In this document: piece after piece, positions 1-11,188 of the stretch | Numbering within the stretch: the stretch's first letter is position 1 | Layout: the number at the start of each line of letters is the position of its first letter | Assembly: GCA_922989275.2 (NCBI GenBank) | Contig: OV277866.1 | Coordinates: forward strand, 74,498,328 to 74,562,327 | DNA from: Gari tellinella | Taxonomy: Eukaryota; Mollusca; Bivalvia; Cardiida; Psammobiidae | DNA: 64,000 nt | Direction: 5' to 3' | Notes under the pieces: model-generated | The model's database searches: none | What the model saw: only the letters and a program-made list of their open reading frames with translations | Told to the model about the DNA's origin: nothing | Program-made: the position numbers and the translations under genes

Positions 1-99
1 TGTCTCTTCGAGACAATTCTAATGAGTAGTGACACCATAGGGTTTAAAGCAAAAATAATGATTTTAGTTTTTGAAATACTCCCCTTATCTGGAGCCCTG
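1..99. mobile_element. hAT-like MITE (H family), cut by window edge
   Basis: Right half of a roughly 195-bp inverted-repeat element. It begins inside the central hairpin (GTCTC..GAGAC core) and ends with the terminal sequence TTATCTGGAGCCCTG. The same family recurs in full at 7519, 20880, 23620, 24752 and 37958, with ends CAGGGCTCCAGATAAG and its complement. No coding potential; short frames through it (MSSDTIGF...) are only repeat translation. Confidence 0.75.
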
Positions 100-347
100 A
101 ATGACCTATGTAGAGAGTGTTCGTTCCATACACTGAATAACATCCCAGCAACAGGCTCCACACAAAATGCTAATATTATTAGCTATTGTTTGTTTTATTT
201 CACATCCGATTCTACTAACTTTGGGCTAATTGAACATCCGAAAGAGTGGGAAGTCAATACAAAGGGGATGTCCTACTATTCTTCTATCCAGCCCTCTGGT
301 TCTTTTACATTCCCAATGTATATAGCACTCATACATGCGACCTTTGT

Positions 348-2112
348 TTAACCCATTACTCTGTAGCCGGTTTCTGCTTTACTTTCAGTCTGCTTTAAGC
401 TACCATCTGCTAGAAAATTGAAAATATTTCTTATTATACATATTCAGGACTACAGTCAAACCTGTCTTATGTGACCTTCAAGGGGAGAGACACAATAAGG
501 TCACATAAGACAGGTAGTCGCATAAGTCAGGTTATCAGTTTTCAGGGGTAAATTAGTATACAAATGAACACCATATGGATGTTTCTCTGAATAAAATTAT
601 ATATTAACCCTTTCTACCAAAAGCAATAATTAAGATCATTTTCTATATTTTCAAACAAAGTTGCATTGCTATTATGACAAATAGATCTACTTATTTAACT
701 TGTCGACTATTCATCCCCAGTTGATCAAATACTATAAATGATCCAATCAATCACCTGAAATATTCGTCGGTCTGGTCTTTTTAGAGATTTATTCTGTAAC
801 AGGTTCGACGAAAAAGTTTAAATTTGTCCTTCAATTCCGTTGTATCTGATAAACATGTGTCCAATTTAGGATCGCTTTCTCAGTCTTTTAGTTGTTGTTT
901 GTCTCTGTTGTCTCTCTCACAGGTAAATCTTTCCCAAAATGTCCACGCTAAGTGTCGCTTCTATACTGTTATCGCGCTGCAATTTTGTTAAAGTCAATTT
1001 CAAAATATAACAGCGCTATTTTTAACGTCGTTTTATTTGTCAATATCTCCTATTAAAAACACAGTCTTACAAAGTAGAAAAAAACCCTTTGTAAAACCGA
1101 CGGAAGAAAAGACGCTTAAGAACCATCTTTTTACTTGTAACACACTAATACACATATGCCGAAATCCAAGTGTTCGCAACGGCATATAGGAATGTGCATA
1201 GAAATTCTGCTACGCAATTTCGGAATATCGCTTTGTTTACTAATGTGATTTTTCATAATGTATCGTACGAAAATCAATTCAAGAAGCTAACTGTCGGTTT
1301 ACATGCATATAAAATGTAAAATTACACGGGTATTTTCTCAAATTTTACGATTATGATACGCCGGCGTTTATACGACATAATTTCCCCCATCCTTTCTTTC
1401 GTAATGGAGTGTTGGATCGGGAACGACTTTTTAACCTTTTTAATCGTAAATCATCCCCGGAATAGTTATTTTCAGGGTAAGAAAAGCATTTTTTGTCGAT
1501 GTTCTAATAGCTATTTTTTATATTTAATTGCTTTTCGGTAGCTCAATTCTCCAAATTCATTCCCAAATCAAGATCGCCGTTGAACCATTTACCACAATTG
1601 TCTATTCACAAAATATAACATGCAGTTTTGGAACGTGAACAAAATTTCGGAAATCTTTTTTTGCAGAATGAAATATCATCAAATATAATTTAAATGAATA
1701 TTAAACAAAGATGTTGTATATCACTTTTTAGGATAACTAAATAAACACTAGACATTTTGATCTAACATACAAACAAAGGAATATTCGCCTCCCGGAAATG
1801 AAAACTGAAAAAATCGATAATGACCGGCAATTATCGAGTCGCTGCAAACAGGTGCGTTAAATAGGGACATGTGACTTTGGGAGCGGCATATTACGGTCGT
1901 TAGTCGCGTAACACAGGTTTGTCGGTATACACAGTCTTAACATAAAGGAAAATGTGTTGGGAGGAATTTTTAAGGTAGGCTAAGACAAATAGTCGTTATA
2001 TAGGGACGGTCGCTATGACAGGTTTGACTGTATATAAATTGAAACTATTTTCTTCAGAGGAGGAATACATTAAAGATGTAAAAAGGCGTATTTATGGGGT
2101 AATTGGGTTTAA
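348..2112. mobile_element. TTAA-type MITE (A family), split by a pogo-like insertion
   Basis: The left border TTAACCCATTACTCTGTAG is at 348 and the right border ATGGGGTAATTGGGTTTAA ends at 2112. The two halves (348-452 and 2031-2112) together match intact family members such as 6657-6900, so the 1.58 kb between them is a later insertion. TTAA flanks and CCC-starting ends are the hallmark of piggyBac-type non-autonomous elements; that assignment is inferred. A right-half relic of the same family follows at 2128-2205. Confidence 0.7.
453..2030. mobile_element. Pogo-like non-autonomous DNA transposon (1.58 kb)
   Basis: The left end CAGTCAAACCTGTC at 453 is mirrored by GACAGGTTTGACTG ending at 2030, each flanked by TA (451-452 and 2031-2032). 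TA duplication with CAGT-starting ends fits the Tc1/pogo group. The interior is AT-rich and has no long reading frame, so it is non-autonomous or fully decayed. It sits inside the A-family MITE described at 348-2112. Confidence 0.75.
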
Positions 2113-2201
2113 ACTGGTGCGAAGGACATTCTGCTTTACTTTCAACCTGTTTCAAGTAGTCACATGTCTTCAAAACTAGAAACATGCTATGGAGTAGTGG
2201 G

Positions 2202-2451
2202 TTAACCCATTATCCCAGAAATACACTTTTTACGCCTTTAATTTATTCCTCCACTGAAGGAAAAAGTGTCAAGTTATTCAGTCATGGTTAAGTATTACAA
2301 GATTGTTTTCCATTTTCTAGCAGATTATAGCTTAAAGTAGGCTGAAAGTAAAGCAGAATGTGCCTACAGGCACATTCTGCTTTACTTTCAACCTGCTTTA
2401 AGTGGTTGCCCATTTTCAAAACTAGAAACAGGCTATGGGGTAATGGGTTAA
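2202..2451. mobile_element. TTAA-type hairpin MITE (A family), intact
   Basis: Starts TTAACCCATTATCCCAGAA and ends GGCTATGGGGTAATGGGTTAA. The core (about 2333-2402) is a near-perfect palindrome built from AAAGTAAAGCAGAATG and its complement. It ends 26 bp beyond the 5' splice site of the heparanase exon at 2478-2651, so it lies in that intron. Confidence 0.8.
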
Positions 2452-2477
2452 GCTAGCAGGGTTCAAATGTAATTTAC

Positions 2478-2651
2478 CATTTCCAAGTTCCCAGCCTGCC
2501 AGCTTGTAGCCTTTATTTGCAGTGTAGTCTATCAGCTTAACAGCATTGGTTGGGTCCCATTTCTCATTGGTTCTCAGCAGAACATTCAGGTCAAAGGTCA
2601 TGTTCCATCCCACTGAGTCAACAAACTTGTACACAGAGTCATACATTTCCC
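2478..2651 (-). CDS. HPSE: Heparanase-like (GH79) exon 3, up to the catalytic NEP motif
   Basis: Internal exon of 174 nt with acceptor ...CATTTCAG at 2652 and donor GTAAAT at 2477. It starts with 2 nt that complete the Gly codon begun by the exon at 7212-7498, and ends with 1 nt. The peptide contains VGWNMTFDLNVLLRT followed by KWDPTNAVKLIDY and GWELGN, matching in order the heparanase segments around FGLNALLRT, the SSNAQLLLDY helix and WELGNEP. In GH79 heparanases the Glu of NEP is the proton donor; here the G of that codon is the last exon base, so an intron splits the catalytic codon. The protein is expected to be a secreted/lysosomal endo-beta-glucuronidase acting on heparan sulfate. Later exons are not in the window. 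Confidence 0.87.
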
Positions 2652-3443
2652 CTGAAATGTCACAATGAAGACATACATACACATTAACACTAACGCTAAA
2701 GTGTTACAATATAAAGTCATAACCATCCCCATAAAATATATTTCTTATGGTGCATATTCATCTCAATATACATGGTACAGTATAACCTCTGTCGATCGAC
2801 ACCTCTCTTGACCGGAAACCTCTGTTATCCGACCCTGCTGTTTGGTCCCGGCAGTTTCCCTATTTGTTTTATGTAACTAAACACTCTCTTGATCGGATCC
2901 TCTGTCAACCGTTATCCGACATACCTTGACGGTCCGATGAAGGGAAATTAGAGGTTTTTCACACCTCGTTATCCGACGGAATGCTGACCATTGATCATTG
3001 ACAGCGACTATGTACGTGAAGGTGATAATGACACACATCGCTCGGATGGCCGTGTAATGGGCCCGTCACACCATAACGTTCTGGCCAACGTTCTCTGAGC
3101 GTTTCAATTGTTCAATTTTCGAGCATTCTAGAATATATATGACACTTCTGGCGTTTAATTAACGTGTGCCTAACGCATGCCTAGCGTATTTCTAACGCAT
3201 GAGAAGCGTGTAACAGCAACCAAGTAAGATACCCCCGAAAACCATTAGCGTGTGCTAACATGCCACTGGCACATGACGAACGATTTGCCAGCGTTAGACG
3301 AGCGTGTTGAGCGTTCGACTAACGTGTGGCTAACCACAGAATAACGTTTTGCTGGTGTGTGATTTTTACGGCCGAACGGGTACAAAACGCTGGGAATTTC
3401 GTAGTGAACTCAGTTGTTCTTGTGAGTTTGAACAGTCAGCATC

Positions 3444-3790
3444 ATGCCGCCAAGACGCAATAAGGGAAGGAAGGTGACTTCTGCTACTAGCGCTGCAGGT
3501 ACGGTAAGAAATGGCCGCTTTGACTAGCGATGTCTTCTGACGAAGAAGAAAACCATTAGGAAGAGCACTTCCGAGAAGTAATGGACCATGTTACAACCTT
3601 GAAGACCCTTAACACCCTGAAACCCCCAATGATGACGACCCGATCATTGCAAAGAGAGGGAAGAAGCAGAGAAAGGATTGTAAGATCGTGGACCGGACGG
3701 TGGTTGATAGTCTGGTTGAGTTTTTCCGCGAAAAACGAACACCTGTGGAACACACAGAGGACATATTTCCAAATATGGTAGTGTGTACAA
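3444..3790 (+). pseudogene. Harbinger accessory (Myb/MADF-like) gene remnant
   Basis: An ATG at 3444 opens MPPRRNKGRKVTS, which stops after 27 codons. Further on, in another frame, is NDDDPIIAKRGKKQRKD and then VDSLVEFFREKRTPVEHTED, a pattern like the L-x2-F-x-p...Y-D-K helix of MADF/SANT-type DNA-binding proteins carried by Harbinger elements. Stops and frame changes separate the pieces, so it is non-functional. Family placement is moderate; position inside a Harbinger element supports it. Confidence 0.5.
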
Positions 3791-4019
3791 TCATTTTCAA
3801 TGAACATCGGGTGTCATTTGTTTTGAAACTTACGTAACATAGTAGGAGCAACTTTTGGCACAGTTCTCCTTTATAGAGAAGAAAAATAGAACCCCATTTT
3901 ATGAGATAGAGTCACACAATTACTGTTTTAATTACTGTTTATGAGAATTTAGGCGCCTAATATTAAAATCCACGTATTCTCATTGGTTGAAAATGTAGGG
4001 CAGCCACTTAAAACATTAT

Positions 4020-4300
4020 GTGAAAGAACACTTACCTCCAACATCTGCCCAGATGAACTTGAAATCTGCGTCCACTAGGGCCATAATCACTACATAATAG
4101 AATCCCTTGTAGTTGTATGTTGATCCAGAAGAGTTAGGGCATCTGCAGGCAACATGTTTGCCGTCAAGGGCACCACAACTATGAGGGAAGTTCCACCAGT
4201 CATGAACTGGTTTGAAATCTCACGCCAGACTTCAGGAGTGCTTGGAGGAGTCATTACCTCATGCAGATACTCGTCAATGATAGCCCGGCACACTTCACGG
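4020..4300 (-). pseudogene. Harbinger (HARBI1-like) DDE transposase remnant
   Basis: Minus-strand peptides run from VWREISNQF to an NFPHSCGALDGKHV-like block, then NSSGSTYNYKGFY and ALVDADFKFIWADVG. This order matches the DDE_Tnp_4 core, with the first catalytic Asp in GALDGKH and the second in VDADFKF. The blocks lie in different frames, so frameshifts break the gene, and only about a third of a normal transposase can be recognised. Confidence 0.8.
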
Positions 4301-5765
4301 ACAAGACGGAGATTGTGTTAGATGGAACGCGCCACCAAAACTTCATGTTAGCATACATGTACTTAGATCCAGAGACCTAATGTCGCAGTGTCACCGCCAG
4401 TTTCAGGCCAGGGTTGAGGGGCTCTCGGTAAAACGTGTGCTGCTTTGTCAATTTGCTCCTGACACATCCAAGGATTTCATCAAACATTTTCGGTGGCATG
4501 CGCATGAAGTTTGGTGCCTGGCGAACTTCAACTATAAGTTTGTCGTACAGACCAACCTCTTGACGCCTTAATATCCATGATTTACTCCAGCACTGTCGTC
4601 TTCATCTTTTCTCTGCTGGCGAGGTCCTTGAATGTGTTCAGCTATTTTCAAGTTCAGTACATTTACTTCATGCTGGGCTATAGCAATAACATATAGCATC
4701 CTTAGTCTTTCTGTGTTCTCCATAGTGGGTGCTCAAATTCAAATGAACCTTTCTTACAAAACATTAGTTTATATACCCATATACATGGACGTTCGGGAAA
4801 CATTCGAATAACGCTAAATGGACGCCAAAGAACGTTTGTTTGACTTTAGTCACACGCTGCGAACGCTAGGGGACCGTTCAGTGGTCGTTGACAGGTCGCC
4901 AGTGAGTCGTTCACTGCAAAGCAAACGATTAGTAACAACCAAGTAACGCTAGAGTAACGACTGACTAACGATAGCCGAACGCGTGCAACGCTCGGTGAAC
5001 GTTAGTAAAACATTCAACGAACGTTCTCAAACGATCTCTAGCGTTTAAGACTAAACGTTCGAAGAACGCTGGTCTCAGAGAAAGCTTTTGTGCATGTTCA
5101 AAAAATTTATTTCGGACCAGCATTCTCCGACGATTACCGACGATCACCAACGTTTACTAGCGTTCACACAACGCTCTTCTGGCGTTATCCCAGCGACCAT
5201 GGGCTACTTCCAACGTTTCCTCAATCGTCAGAGAACGTTGGCCAGAACGTTATGGTGTGACGGGCCCATAAAACAAAGTGTGTTGTTTTAACAGTGAGTG
5301 AATGATATGAGGGTTAATAAGATAACAGAAGCCAACACATGTATGTCTATGTCATGTAAACAACCCATTCAGTGTCGCAGTGCCGAAAACCCAACTCATC
5401 CATGCTTTCCAACAATGGCTAACCATGATTTTGTGTTTAAATTGCCCAGGTGTCTGCCAATCGACCTCACTGTCAACATGAGAAAGTACGAAATATATAT
5501 CTAATTTGCCCTCCTCATAATTCGAGTCTATATCAATAGTCGCAGGAGTAAAAATATATGCTAAAGTTATATTGAGAGAAAATAAATACATTCACGGGTT
5601 TTGAAGTTTTTGTTAATTTCCAGCGAGTTCGACATAACCACAATGGACTATACTTGTACATAAAATGTAAATACGAATATGCCGATGTTTTCGTCGAACC
5701 CTTGATATGCACATGCGTGTTTACTTCCGATTGTACACTATACACGTTTTATGCCTACTGTAGTC

Positions 5766-6313
5766 TTTAAAGCGACTCGCAACCAGATGGTGCATTAAAA
5801 ATAGTAATTTGTAAATATGTGTCAAACGCTTATATAAATGGTAAAGAATTAGTTTAGGATAAGAAATTCTGTTTAAAAAAAATGTATTTCAATAAAAAAA
5901 AATATTGGTCTCTGGTGGGATTCGAACCTGGGGCCCGGCATTGGCGGACAGAAGGCAAAATAGTGGAAACCGCTTAGACCAATGGACCACGGAACTATCC
6001 GTTTATCTCGGATCGATTTTAACGTATTTCAATGTGTAGCATCGAAAGTGCATACAACTTCGTAATTCGGCTCGTGTTTATGTCTGAGCCCGTGTAGAGA
6101 AGCAACAACAACAACTATACCGTCTACTAGTCGGTATAGAAAAACGATGGAAAATATCTAAAAATCTAAGATTCGGTGACGATTCTTGAGACTTTTTTTG
6201 GACTGATCATATTTTTTTAATGTCAGAAGCCAAATAATGCCACAAATTTGCTTTTATTTGAGTATTTTATTTTATTTTGACAAGTACACCATCCGGTTGC
6301 GAGTCCCTTTAAA
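5766..6313. mobile_element. TIR element carrying a tRNA-like gene, copy 1
   Basis: The ends are inverted repeats of about 26 bp: AAAGCGACTCGCAACC at 5769 and GGTTGCGAGTCCCTTT ending 6310. A second copy is at 37245-37757 and an end fragment at 52660-52765. The pogo-like copy at 50358-51387 lacks it at the matching point, so it is a discrete insertion. The interior holds a tRNA-like block and a conserved GAAGCAACAACAACAAC tract; no protein frame. Confidence 0.72.
5907..5995 (-). tRNA. tRNA-like (type II, Leu/Ser-like) pseudogene
   Basis: On the minus strand an A-box-like TGGTCCATTGGTCTAAGCGG is followed 40-odd bases later by a perfect B box GGTTCGAATCC; the total length of about 89 nt and a GC-rich variable arm suggest a type II tRNA. 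The acceptor arms pair at only about six of nine positions, so it is unlikely to be a working tRNA, but the internal pol III promoter looks intact. A sister sequence is at 37379-37470. Confidence 0.5.
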
Positions 6314-6656
6314 GGAATAATGGGAAAAACAGTGTAGATCCGGATCAGGTGACTCTTAGTTTAATCTGGAATGATCTGATCAGGATATATGCTGTATGCT
6401 GCAGTCATACATATTTAATATGTCAGTTGGCATCGCAGAATTCCCCTCGCAGCGAAAAATTGACTGAATCTTTGGGTGTGTAAACTTGTGAACTTAGGCA
6501 TAATTCCGTTAACCGACAACCTCTCTTAACCGACTTACAAACGTGGAACCATGGGATGTCGGATAACAGAGGTTATACTGTATATAGAAACCTTTTTTTT
6601 TTCAGAGGAGTAAATTAAACTAGCATAAAAAACCGTATCTATGGAATAATGAGATA

Positions 6657-6900
6657 TTAACCCATTACCCCATAAATACGCTATTTTACACATCTTAATT
6701 TATTCCTGCATTGAAGTAAATACGTCAAGTTTATACAGTCATGAATATGTATCATCAGAAATATTTTCTATATTCAAGCAGATGATAGCTTAAAGCAGAC
6801 TGAAAGTAAAGCATAAAGGCACATTCTGCTTTACTTTCAACCTGCTTTAAGTGATCACCTGTCTTCAAAAATTGAAATAGGCTATGGAGTAATGGGTTAA
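6657..6900. mobile_element. TTAA-type hairpin MITE (A family), intact
   Basis: Starts TTAACCCATTACCCCATAA and ends GGCTATGGAGTAATGGGTTAA, with a central hairpin around 6795-6850. This is a good reference copy for the family. A right-half fragment of another copy (6583-6660) lies directly before it, apparently the host of the pogo-like insertion. Confidence 0.8.
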
Positions 6901-7211
6901 GCAACCTCTGATTTTAACACTTAATAGCTACATTCTAGTTTGTTTTCCATAACTTAGAGCGATTTTGAGATTTACATGTAACCAGTGTCATTTTCGGAAG
7001 TGTGTCACTTCCTTCGTCCGCACTGACTGTTCGACTAGTGCTGGTCACGTGACCTGGTGTGGTCACCGGACTCGAGGAATTGGAACCAGCCCTTTTAATG
7101 CCACTTTTAGGGACGAAATTCGGCCCATTCCACAAGCAAAAAGGTAAAACCCACAAGCAAAAAAGTATAATCTGGAGTCATGTGGATCGATAAAGCATAA
7201 CTTCAAAGTAC

Positions 7212-7498
7212 CTGTCATGGTGAAATTAGTTAAGTCCTTGTTTACACCGTCTGGGAAGGATAGATCTGCTCCATACCAATCAAGTTTATCCATTTGTCTT
7301 CCATTAGCTGGCTCTGGAGCAAATTTGTTGACTGCAGTATCACTTGGCGTATTCAGGAGCTTGTCCAAAACTTGATAGTATTTGGCAGTTTCCTTATACT
7401 GTGAGCCATCATCAAAGATAATAAAGTCAGCACTAGTCCCTCCTATTCTAATAATACTTCCCGACAAAGCTAAAGCTAGCGTCTTAAGTTTGGTAGAT
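7212..7498 (-). CDS. HPSE: Heparanase-like (GH79) exon 2
   Basis: Exon of 287 nt; acceptor TTCTTTTTTAG at 7499 and donor GTACTT at 7211. It enters with 1 nt (completing Arg after AG of exon 1) and leaves with 1 nt. The peptide reads STKLKTLALALSGSIIRIGG then TSADFIIFD, matching the heparanase segment in which a L-R-T-L helix precedes YLRFGGTKTDFLIFD. The remainder (KYYQVLDKLL...DLTNFTMTG) is the divergent linker region of the family. Together with exons 1 and 3 this makes a continuous N-terminal TIM-barrel start. Confidence 0.87.
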
Positions 7499-7518
7499 CT
7501 AAAAAAGAACAAGCATTT

Positions 7519-7711
7519 CAGAGCTCCAGATAAGGGGAGTATTTCAAGAACTAAAATCTTTATTTCTGCTTTAAACCCTATGGTATCACTACTCATTAGA
7601 ATTGTCTCAAAGAGACAATTCTATTGAGTAGTAACACCATAGGATTTGATGCTAAAATAAGTGAGAAAATGTTGGATTTGTGCAGTTTACTTCCTCATAT
7701 CTGGAGCCCTG
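7519..7711. mobile_element. hAT-like MITE (H family) beside a 3' splice site
   Basis: Starts CAGAGCTCCAGATAAGG and ends ATCTGGAGCCCTG, with CATTT on each side (7514-7518 and 7712-7716), a 5-bp target duplication as made by some hAT families. The centre is a GAATTGTCTC/GAGACAATTC palindrome. Its border is 20 bp from the acceptor of heparanase exon 2, so the branch-point region of that intron is element or near-element DNA. Confidence 0.8.
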
Positions 7712-7759
7712 CATTTAGTGTGTTTGTGAAATACAATTGCCCCTGATATAGCATGTTAA

Positions 7760-8430
7760 GGAATGTACAGGTAGGTAGGTCAAACATCAAGGTCAAGGTC
7801 ACAATTAGGTAAAATACTGGAATTGGTAAACAAGATTATGAAGCTCACCTCCAGTAAATTTTGAAAGGGTATACACGATTTTATCGCAAATTCTTAATGT
7901 TGACACTTGAGGTCAAGGTCACCAAACGTTAATGCCATGTAGTCTACTCATTAAGGCGCATCAGCATATAAAGTTTAAAGTTTTGTGGCCCTATGTGCAG
8001 TAATTTACTCAGAATAGACTTTAACCCAAAATCTTAACATTGACCATAGAGGGGGCCAAGGTCAAAATTCAAAATCACCAAACTGTGGTGCATCTTGGTC
8101 TACTCATTTATTCACATCAGCATATGAAGTTTTGTGACTGCAGTGCTCAGAACTTTAATGCAAAACCTTAATCCTTGAGGTCAAAGTCAAAGGTCAAGGT
8201 CACTAAACTTTGGTACATCGTGGTGTACTCATCGTCAGGCACATCAGTATATGAAGTTTTGTGACCGTAGGTGCAGTCATTTGTTTAGAACAGACGTTAA
8301 CACAAAACCTTAGTGTTGACCCTAGAGGTCAAGGTCTAGGTCACCAAACTGTGGTGCATCTTGGTCTACTCATTGAGGGGCATCAACATATGAAGTTTCA
8401 TGACCTTATGTGCAGTAGTTAGACCTCTTA
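7760..8430 (+). repeat. Degenerate tandem repeat rich in AGGTCA half-sites
   Basis: About four divergent units of 120-180 bp, each with AAGGTCACCAAAC, GTGGTGCATCTTGGTCTACTC and CATATGAAGTTT blocks. Perfect AGGTCAAGGTCA motifs are at 7790, 7910 and 8191. It is in heparanase intron 1. No protein-coding frame. Confidence 0.7.
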
Positions 8431-8436
8431 TAGTAG

Positions 8437-8640
8437 GCTAAATGTATATATATATATGTTATATATGTTTTATTTCGGAAGAAAGGCAATCGCCCTATCA
8501 CACCACATACAAGAAAACATGTTAACAATACATGGTCACAGCAGTCAGGATCTACACAGTAGATATAAACAAACATATATATTAACTTATTAATTATTAA
8601 CTTAACCCTTCGTCTGCTGGTCGACACTTCACCGGGTTTA
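8437..8640. repeat. Dispersed repeat, copy 1 (partner at 62365-62560)
   Basis: A (TA)n tract leads into TTTTATTTCGGAAG, CACAGCAGTCAGGATCTACA and CAGTAGATATA, ending TTAACCCTT...CTGCTGGTCG. The same blocks in the same order occur at 62365-62560 with scattered differences. Class unknown. The following 390 bp (8641-9028) show no recognisable feature. Confidence 0.6.
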
Positions 8641-9028
8641 GTATTTAATACTTAGGGTAGAAAAAACAATGATAGTAATTGACAAACAATTACACTTTTT
8701 ATTGAGTTTGATCATAAAAAAAATTTGCGGGGGAAGCGAAAATGTACGTGTAGCGAAACTCAATGGTAAAAACTCCTTGGCGCTCAGGATTTCAGGTAAG
8801 CATTACAACTGGTTTGTCAGGATAAAGTGACTGGTTGGGTACAGTCCCAATGGTGCACCTAAAAAGTACCCCTGCTTGTAATATCTGAAATGGGCATGTA
8901 GCAGTATAAACAACAAACGAACAGAAATGCAACAAACAACAAATCAATTCAGGTAGGAAATACGTTATAAGAGATCTAGCCAATTACTTTTAGACGTAAA
9001 AGCTTTCATGATAAGGAAGTTAAATGAT

Positions 9029-11074
9029 ACAAGAGCCACAAGCGGCCCTAAATCGCTCACCTGAGGAACTATTGTGTTATACTCGATGCATAATGAAGTT
9101 TGTCATTGCATGTATTTGGACTGTTGCATGAAACTGAAACAACTCGGAATTAGGTTTTCCTGTAGAAGTCTATGTAAAACTGATAAGCCCCGGGGCGGGT
9201 CCATTATTGACCCTGGGGTCATGATTTGAACAATTTTGGTAGAGGACCATAAGGCAAAGCTAGATGCCAAATATAAAAGGTATGGGCCTTACGGTTTCAG
9301 AGAAGAAGATTTTTAAAGGCTTTACTACATATTTAGTCTTTGTAAAACTTATAAGCCCCGGTGCGGGGCCATTTTTGATCCGGGGGTCATGATTTGAACC
9401 ATCTTGGTAGAGGACCATAACTTGATAAGGCAAAGCTAGATGCCAAATATAAAAGGTCTGGGTCTTAGGGCTTCAGAGAAGAAGAGTTTTAAAGGTTTAT
9501 TCCAATATAAGTCTATGTAAAACTGATAAGCCCCGGGGCGTGGCCATTTTTGACCCCGGGGTCATGATTTGAACAATCTTGGTAGAGGACCATAAGGCAA
9601 AGCTAGATGCCAAATATAAAAGGTCTTGGTCTTAGGGTTTTAGAGAAGAAGAGTTTTAAAGGTTAATTCCAATATAAGTCTATGTAAAACTGATAAGCCC
9701 CGGGGCGGGGCCATTTTTGACCCGGAGGTCATGATTTGAACAATCTTGGTAGAGGGCCATAAGGCAAAGCTAGATGCCAAATATAAAAGGTCTGGGTCTT
9801 AGGGCTTCAGAGAAGAAGAGTTTTAAAGGTTTATTCCAATATAAGTCTATGTAAAACTGATAAGCCCCGGGGCGTGGCCATTTTTGACCCCGGGGTCATG
9901 ATTTGAACAATCTTGGTAGAGGACCATAAGGCAAAGCTAGATGCCAAATATAAAAGGTCTTGGTCTTAGGGTTTTAGAGAAGAAGAGTTTTAAAGGTTAA
10001 TTCCAATATAAGTCTATGTAAAACTGATAAGCCCCGGGGCGGGGCCATTTTTGACCCGGAGGTCATGATTTGAAAAATCTTGGTAGAGGACCATAAAGCA
10101 AAGCTAGATGCTAAATATAAAAGGTCTGGGTCTAAGGGTTTCAGAGAAGAAGATTTTTAAAGGTTTATCCCTATATAAGTCTATGTAAAACTGATAAGCC
10201 CCGGGGCGGGGCCATTTTATGATCCGGGGGTCCTGATTTGAACAATCTTGGTAGAGGACCATGAGGCAAAGCTAGATGCCAAATATAAAAGGTCTGGGCC
10301 TTACGGTTTTAGAGAAGAAGATTTTTAAATGTTTTCCTATATAAGTCTATGTAAAACTGATAAGCCCGGGGCGGGGCCATTTTTAACCCTGGGGTCATGA
10401 TTTGAACAATCTTAGTAGAGGTCCACAAGGCAAAGCTACAGGACAAATATAAAAGGTCTAGGCCATACAATTTTAGAGAAGAAGAGTTTTAAAGGTTTAC
10501 CTATGAAAAACTGATAAGCCCCGGGCGGGGCCATTTTTGACCCGGGATCATTATTTGAACAATCTTGCTAAAGGTTCACAACATGATGCTACATGTGAAA
10601 TTTGGTTGTCCTAGGACTTATAGTTATTGACAAGAAGATGTTTAAAGTTTTTACTATAGTTGTCAATATTACGTAAATACGGAAAATGACCACGCCCTCT
10701 GGCGGCCATGTTTTTTGACGGATCATAAATCTTTTAACAAGTTTGAAAGTATATTAACTGAGAAACTTTTTGGTGAAAACCAAATGTAAATCGGAGCAGT
10801 CGTTCTGGAGAAGAAGATTTTTTTAGATATTGTGCATGGTTGCCATGGCAACAAGACAGATGGCCCCACCCACTTTTTTTTAACAACTTTTGAAGCTCAC
10901 AACCACTGTATGTATCTGACCAAGTTTTGTTAAAATTGGGCCGTTGGTTTCAGAGAAGAAGTTATTTGAAACAAATTGTGAACAGACAGCACCAACACCG
11001 ACACTGACGTACGACGGACGGCGACCAATCACAATAGCTCACCTTGAGCACTTTGTGCTCAGGTGAGCTAAAAA
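9029..11074 (-). mobile_element. AGCTCACC-type non-autonomous element, 2.0 kb, reversed
   Basis: Bounded by ACAAGAGCCACAAGCGGCCC and TCGCTCACCTG on the left and a small hairpin ending AGGTGAGCTAAAAA on the right. The same end pair bounds the elements at 25071, 31652, 46451, 47441, 49387 and 56666, so this is a dispersed family. Most of its interior is a tandem array (9170-10520). No protein frame is seen. Superfamily not assigned. Confidence 0.75.
9170..10520. repeat. Tandem array, about 167-bp unit, 8-9 copies, inside the element
   Basis: Each unit carries AAACTGATAAGCCCCGGGGC, GACCCGGGGTCATGATTTGA and AAAGCTAGATGCCAAATATA. Spacing is 165-169 bp. Two neighbouring pairs (near 9500-9690 and 9840-10020) are almost identical to each other, indicating recent duplication of two-unit blocks. 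Confidence 0.85.
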
Positions 11075-11188
11075 TGCAAGGGTAACTTCTAAATAATTTG
11101 GACTAGGCGGCGATTTGACTATTATGCATGACTAATATGAAATAGGCACAGCGAACGAAGCTGTCAAAGAATTGAGCATTTTAACAAA

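Larger units (their letters stand above)
3058..5268. mobile_element. PIF/Harbinger DNA transposon, decayed but near full length (2.2 kb)
   Basis: Terminal inverted repeats begin TGGGCCCGTCACACCATAAC at 3058 and are mirrored by the sequence ending GGTGTGACGGGCCCA at 5268, continuing for about 40 bp through AACGTTCTGGCCAACGTTC. Flanking duplications are TAA (3055-3057 and 5269-5271), the TWA target typical of Harbinger. Subterminal DNA is full of short AACG/CGTT motifs. The inside holds remnants of the two expected genes, a plus-strand Myb/MADF-like frame and a minus-strand DDE transposase. Confidence 0.88.
2778..6580. mobile_element. Pogo-like element, copy 1, enlarged by two nested insertions
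   Basis: Ends CAGTATAACCTCTGTCGATC (2778) and its complement finishing ATACTG at 6580, flanked by TA. A second copy at 50358-51387 is only 1,030 bp and aligns over its length. The difference is a PIF/Harbinger element (3058-5268) and a tRNA-bearing element (about 5766-6313). Removing them leaves about 1,040 bp, equal to copy 2. No transposase frame of its own is seen. Confidence 0.8.

Noticed and set aside
22..351. 109-residue open frame at the left edge
   Set aside because: It reads through the H-family MITE and then unrelated flank; no family features and no splice signals.
4090..4293. Host gene on the minus strand
   Set aside because: It is a frame-shifted Harbinger transposase piece inside TIRs with TAA duplications.
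5907..5995. Functional tRNA gene
   Set aside because: The B box is perfect, but acceptor-stem pairing is poor and the block lies in a dispersed TIR element.
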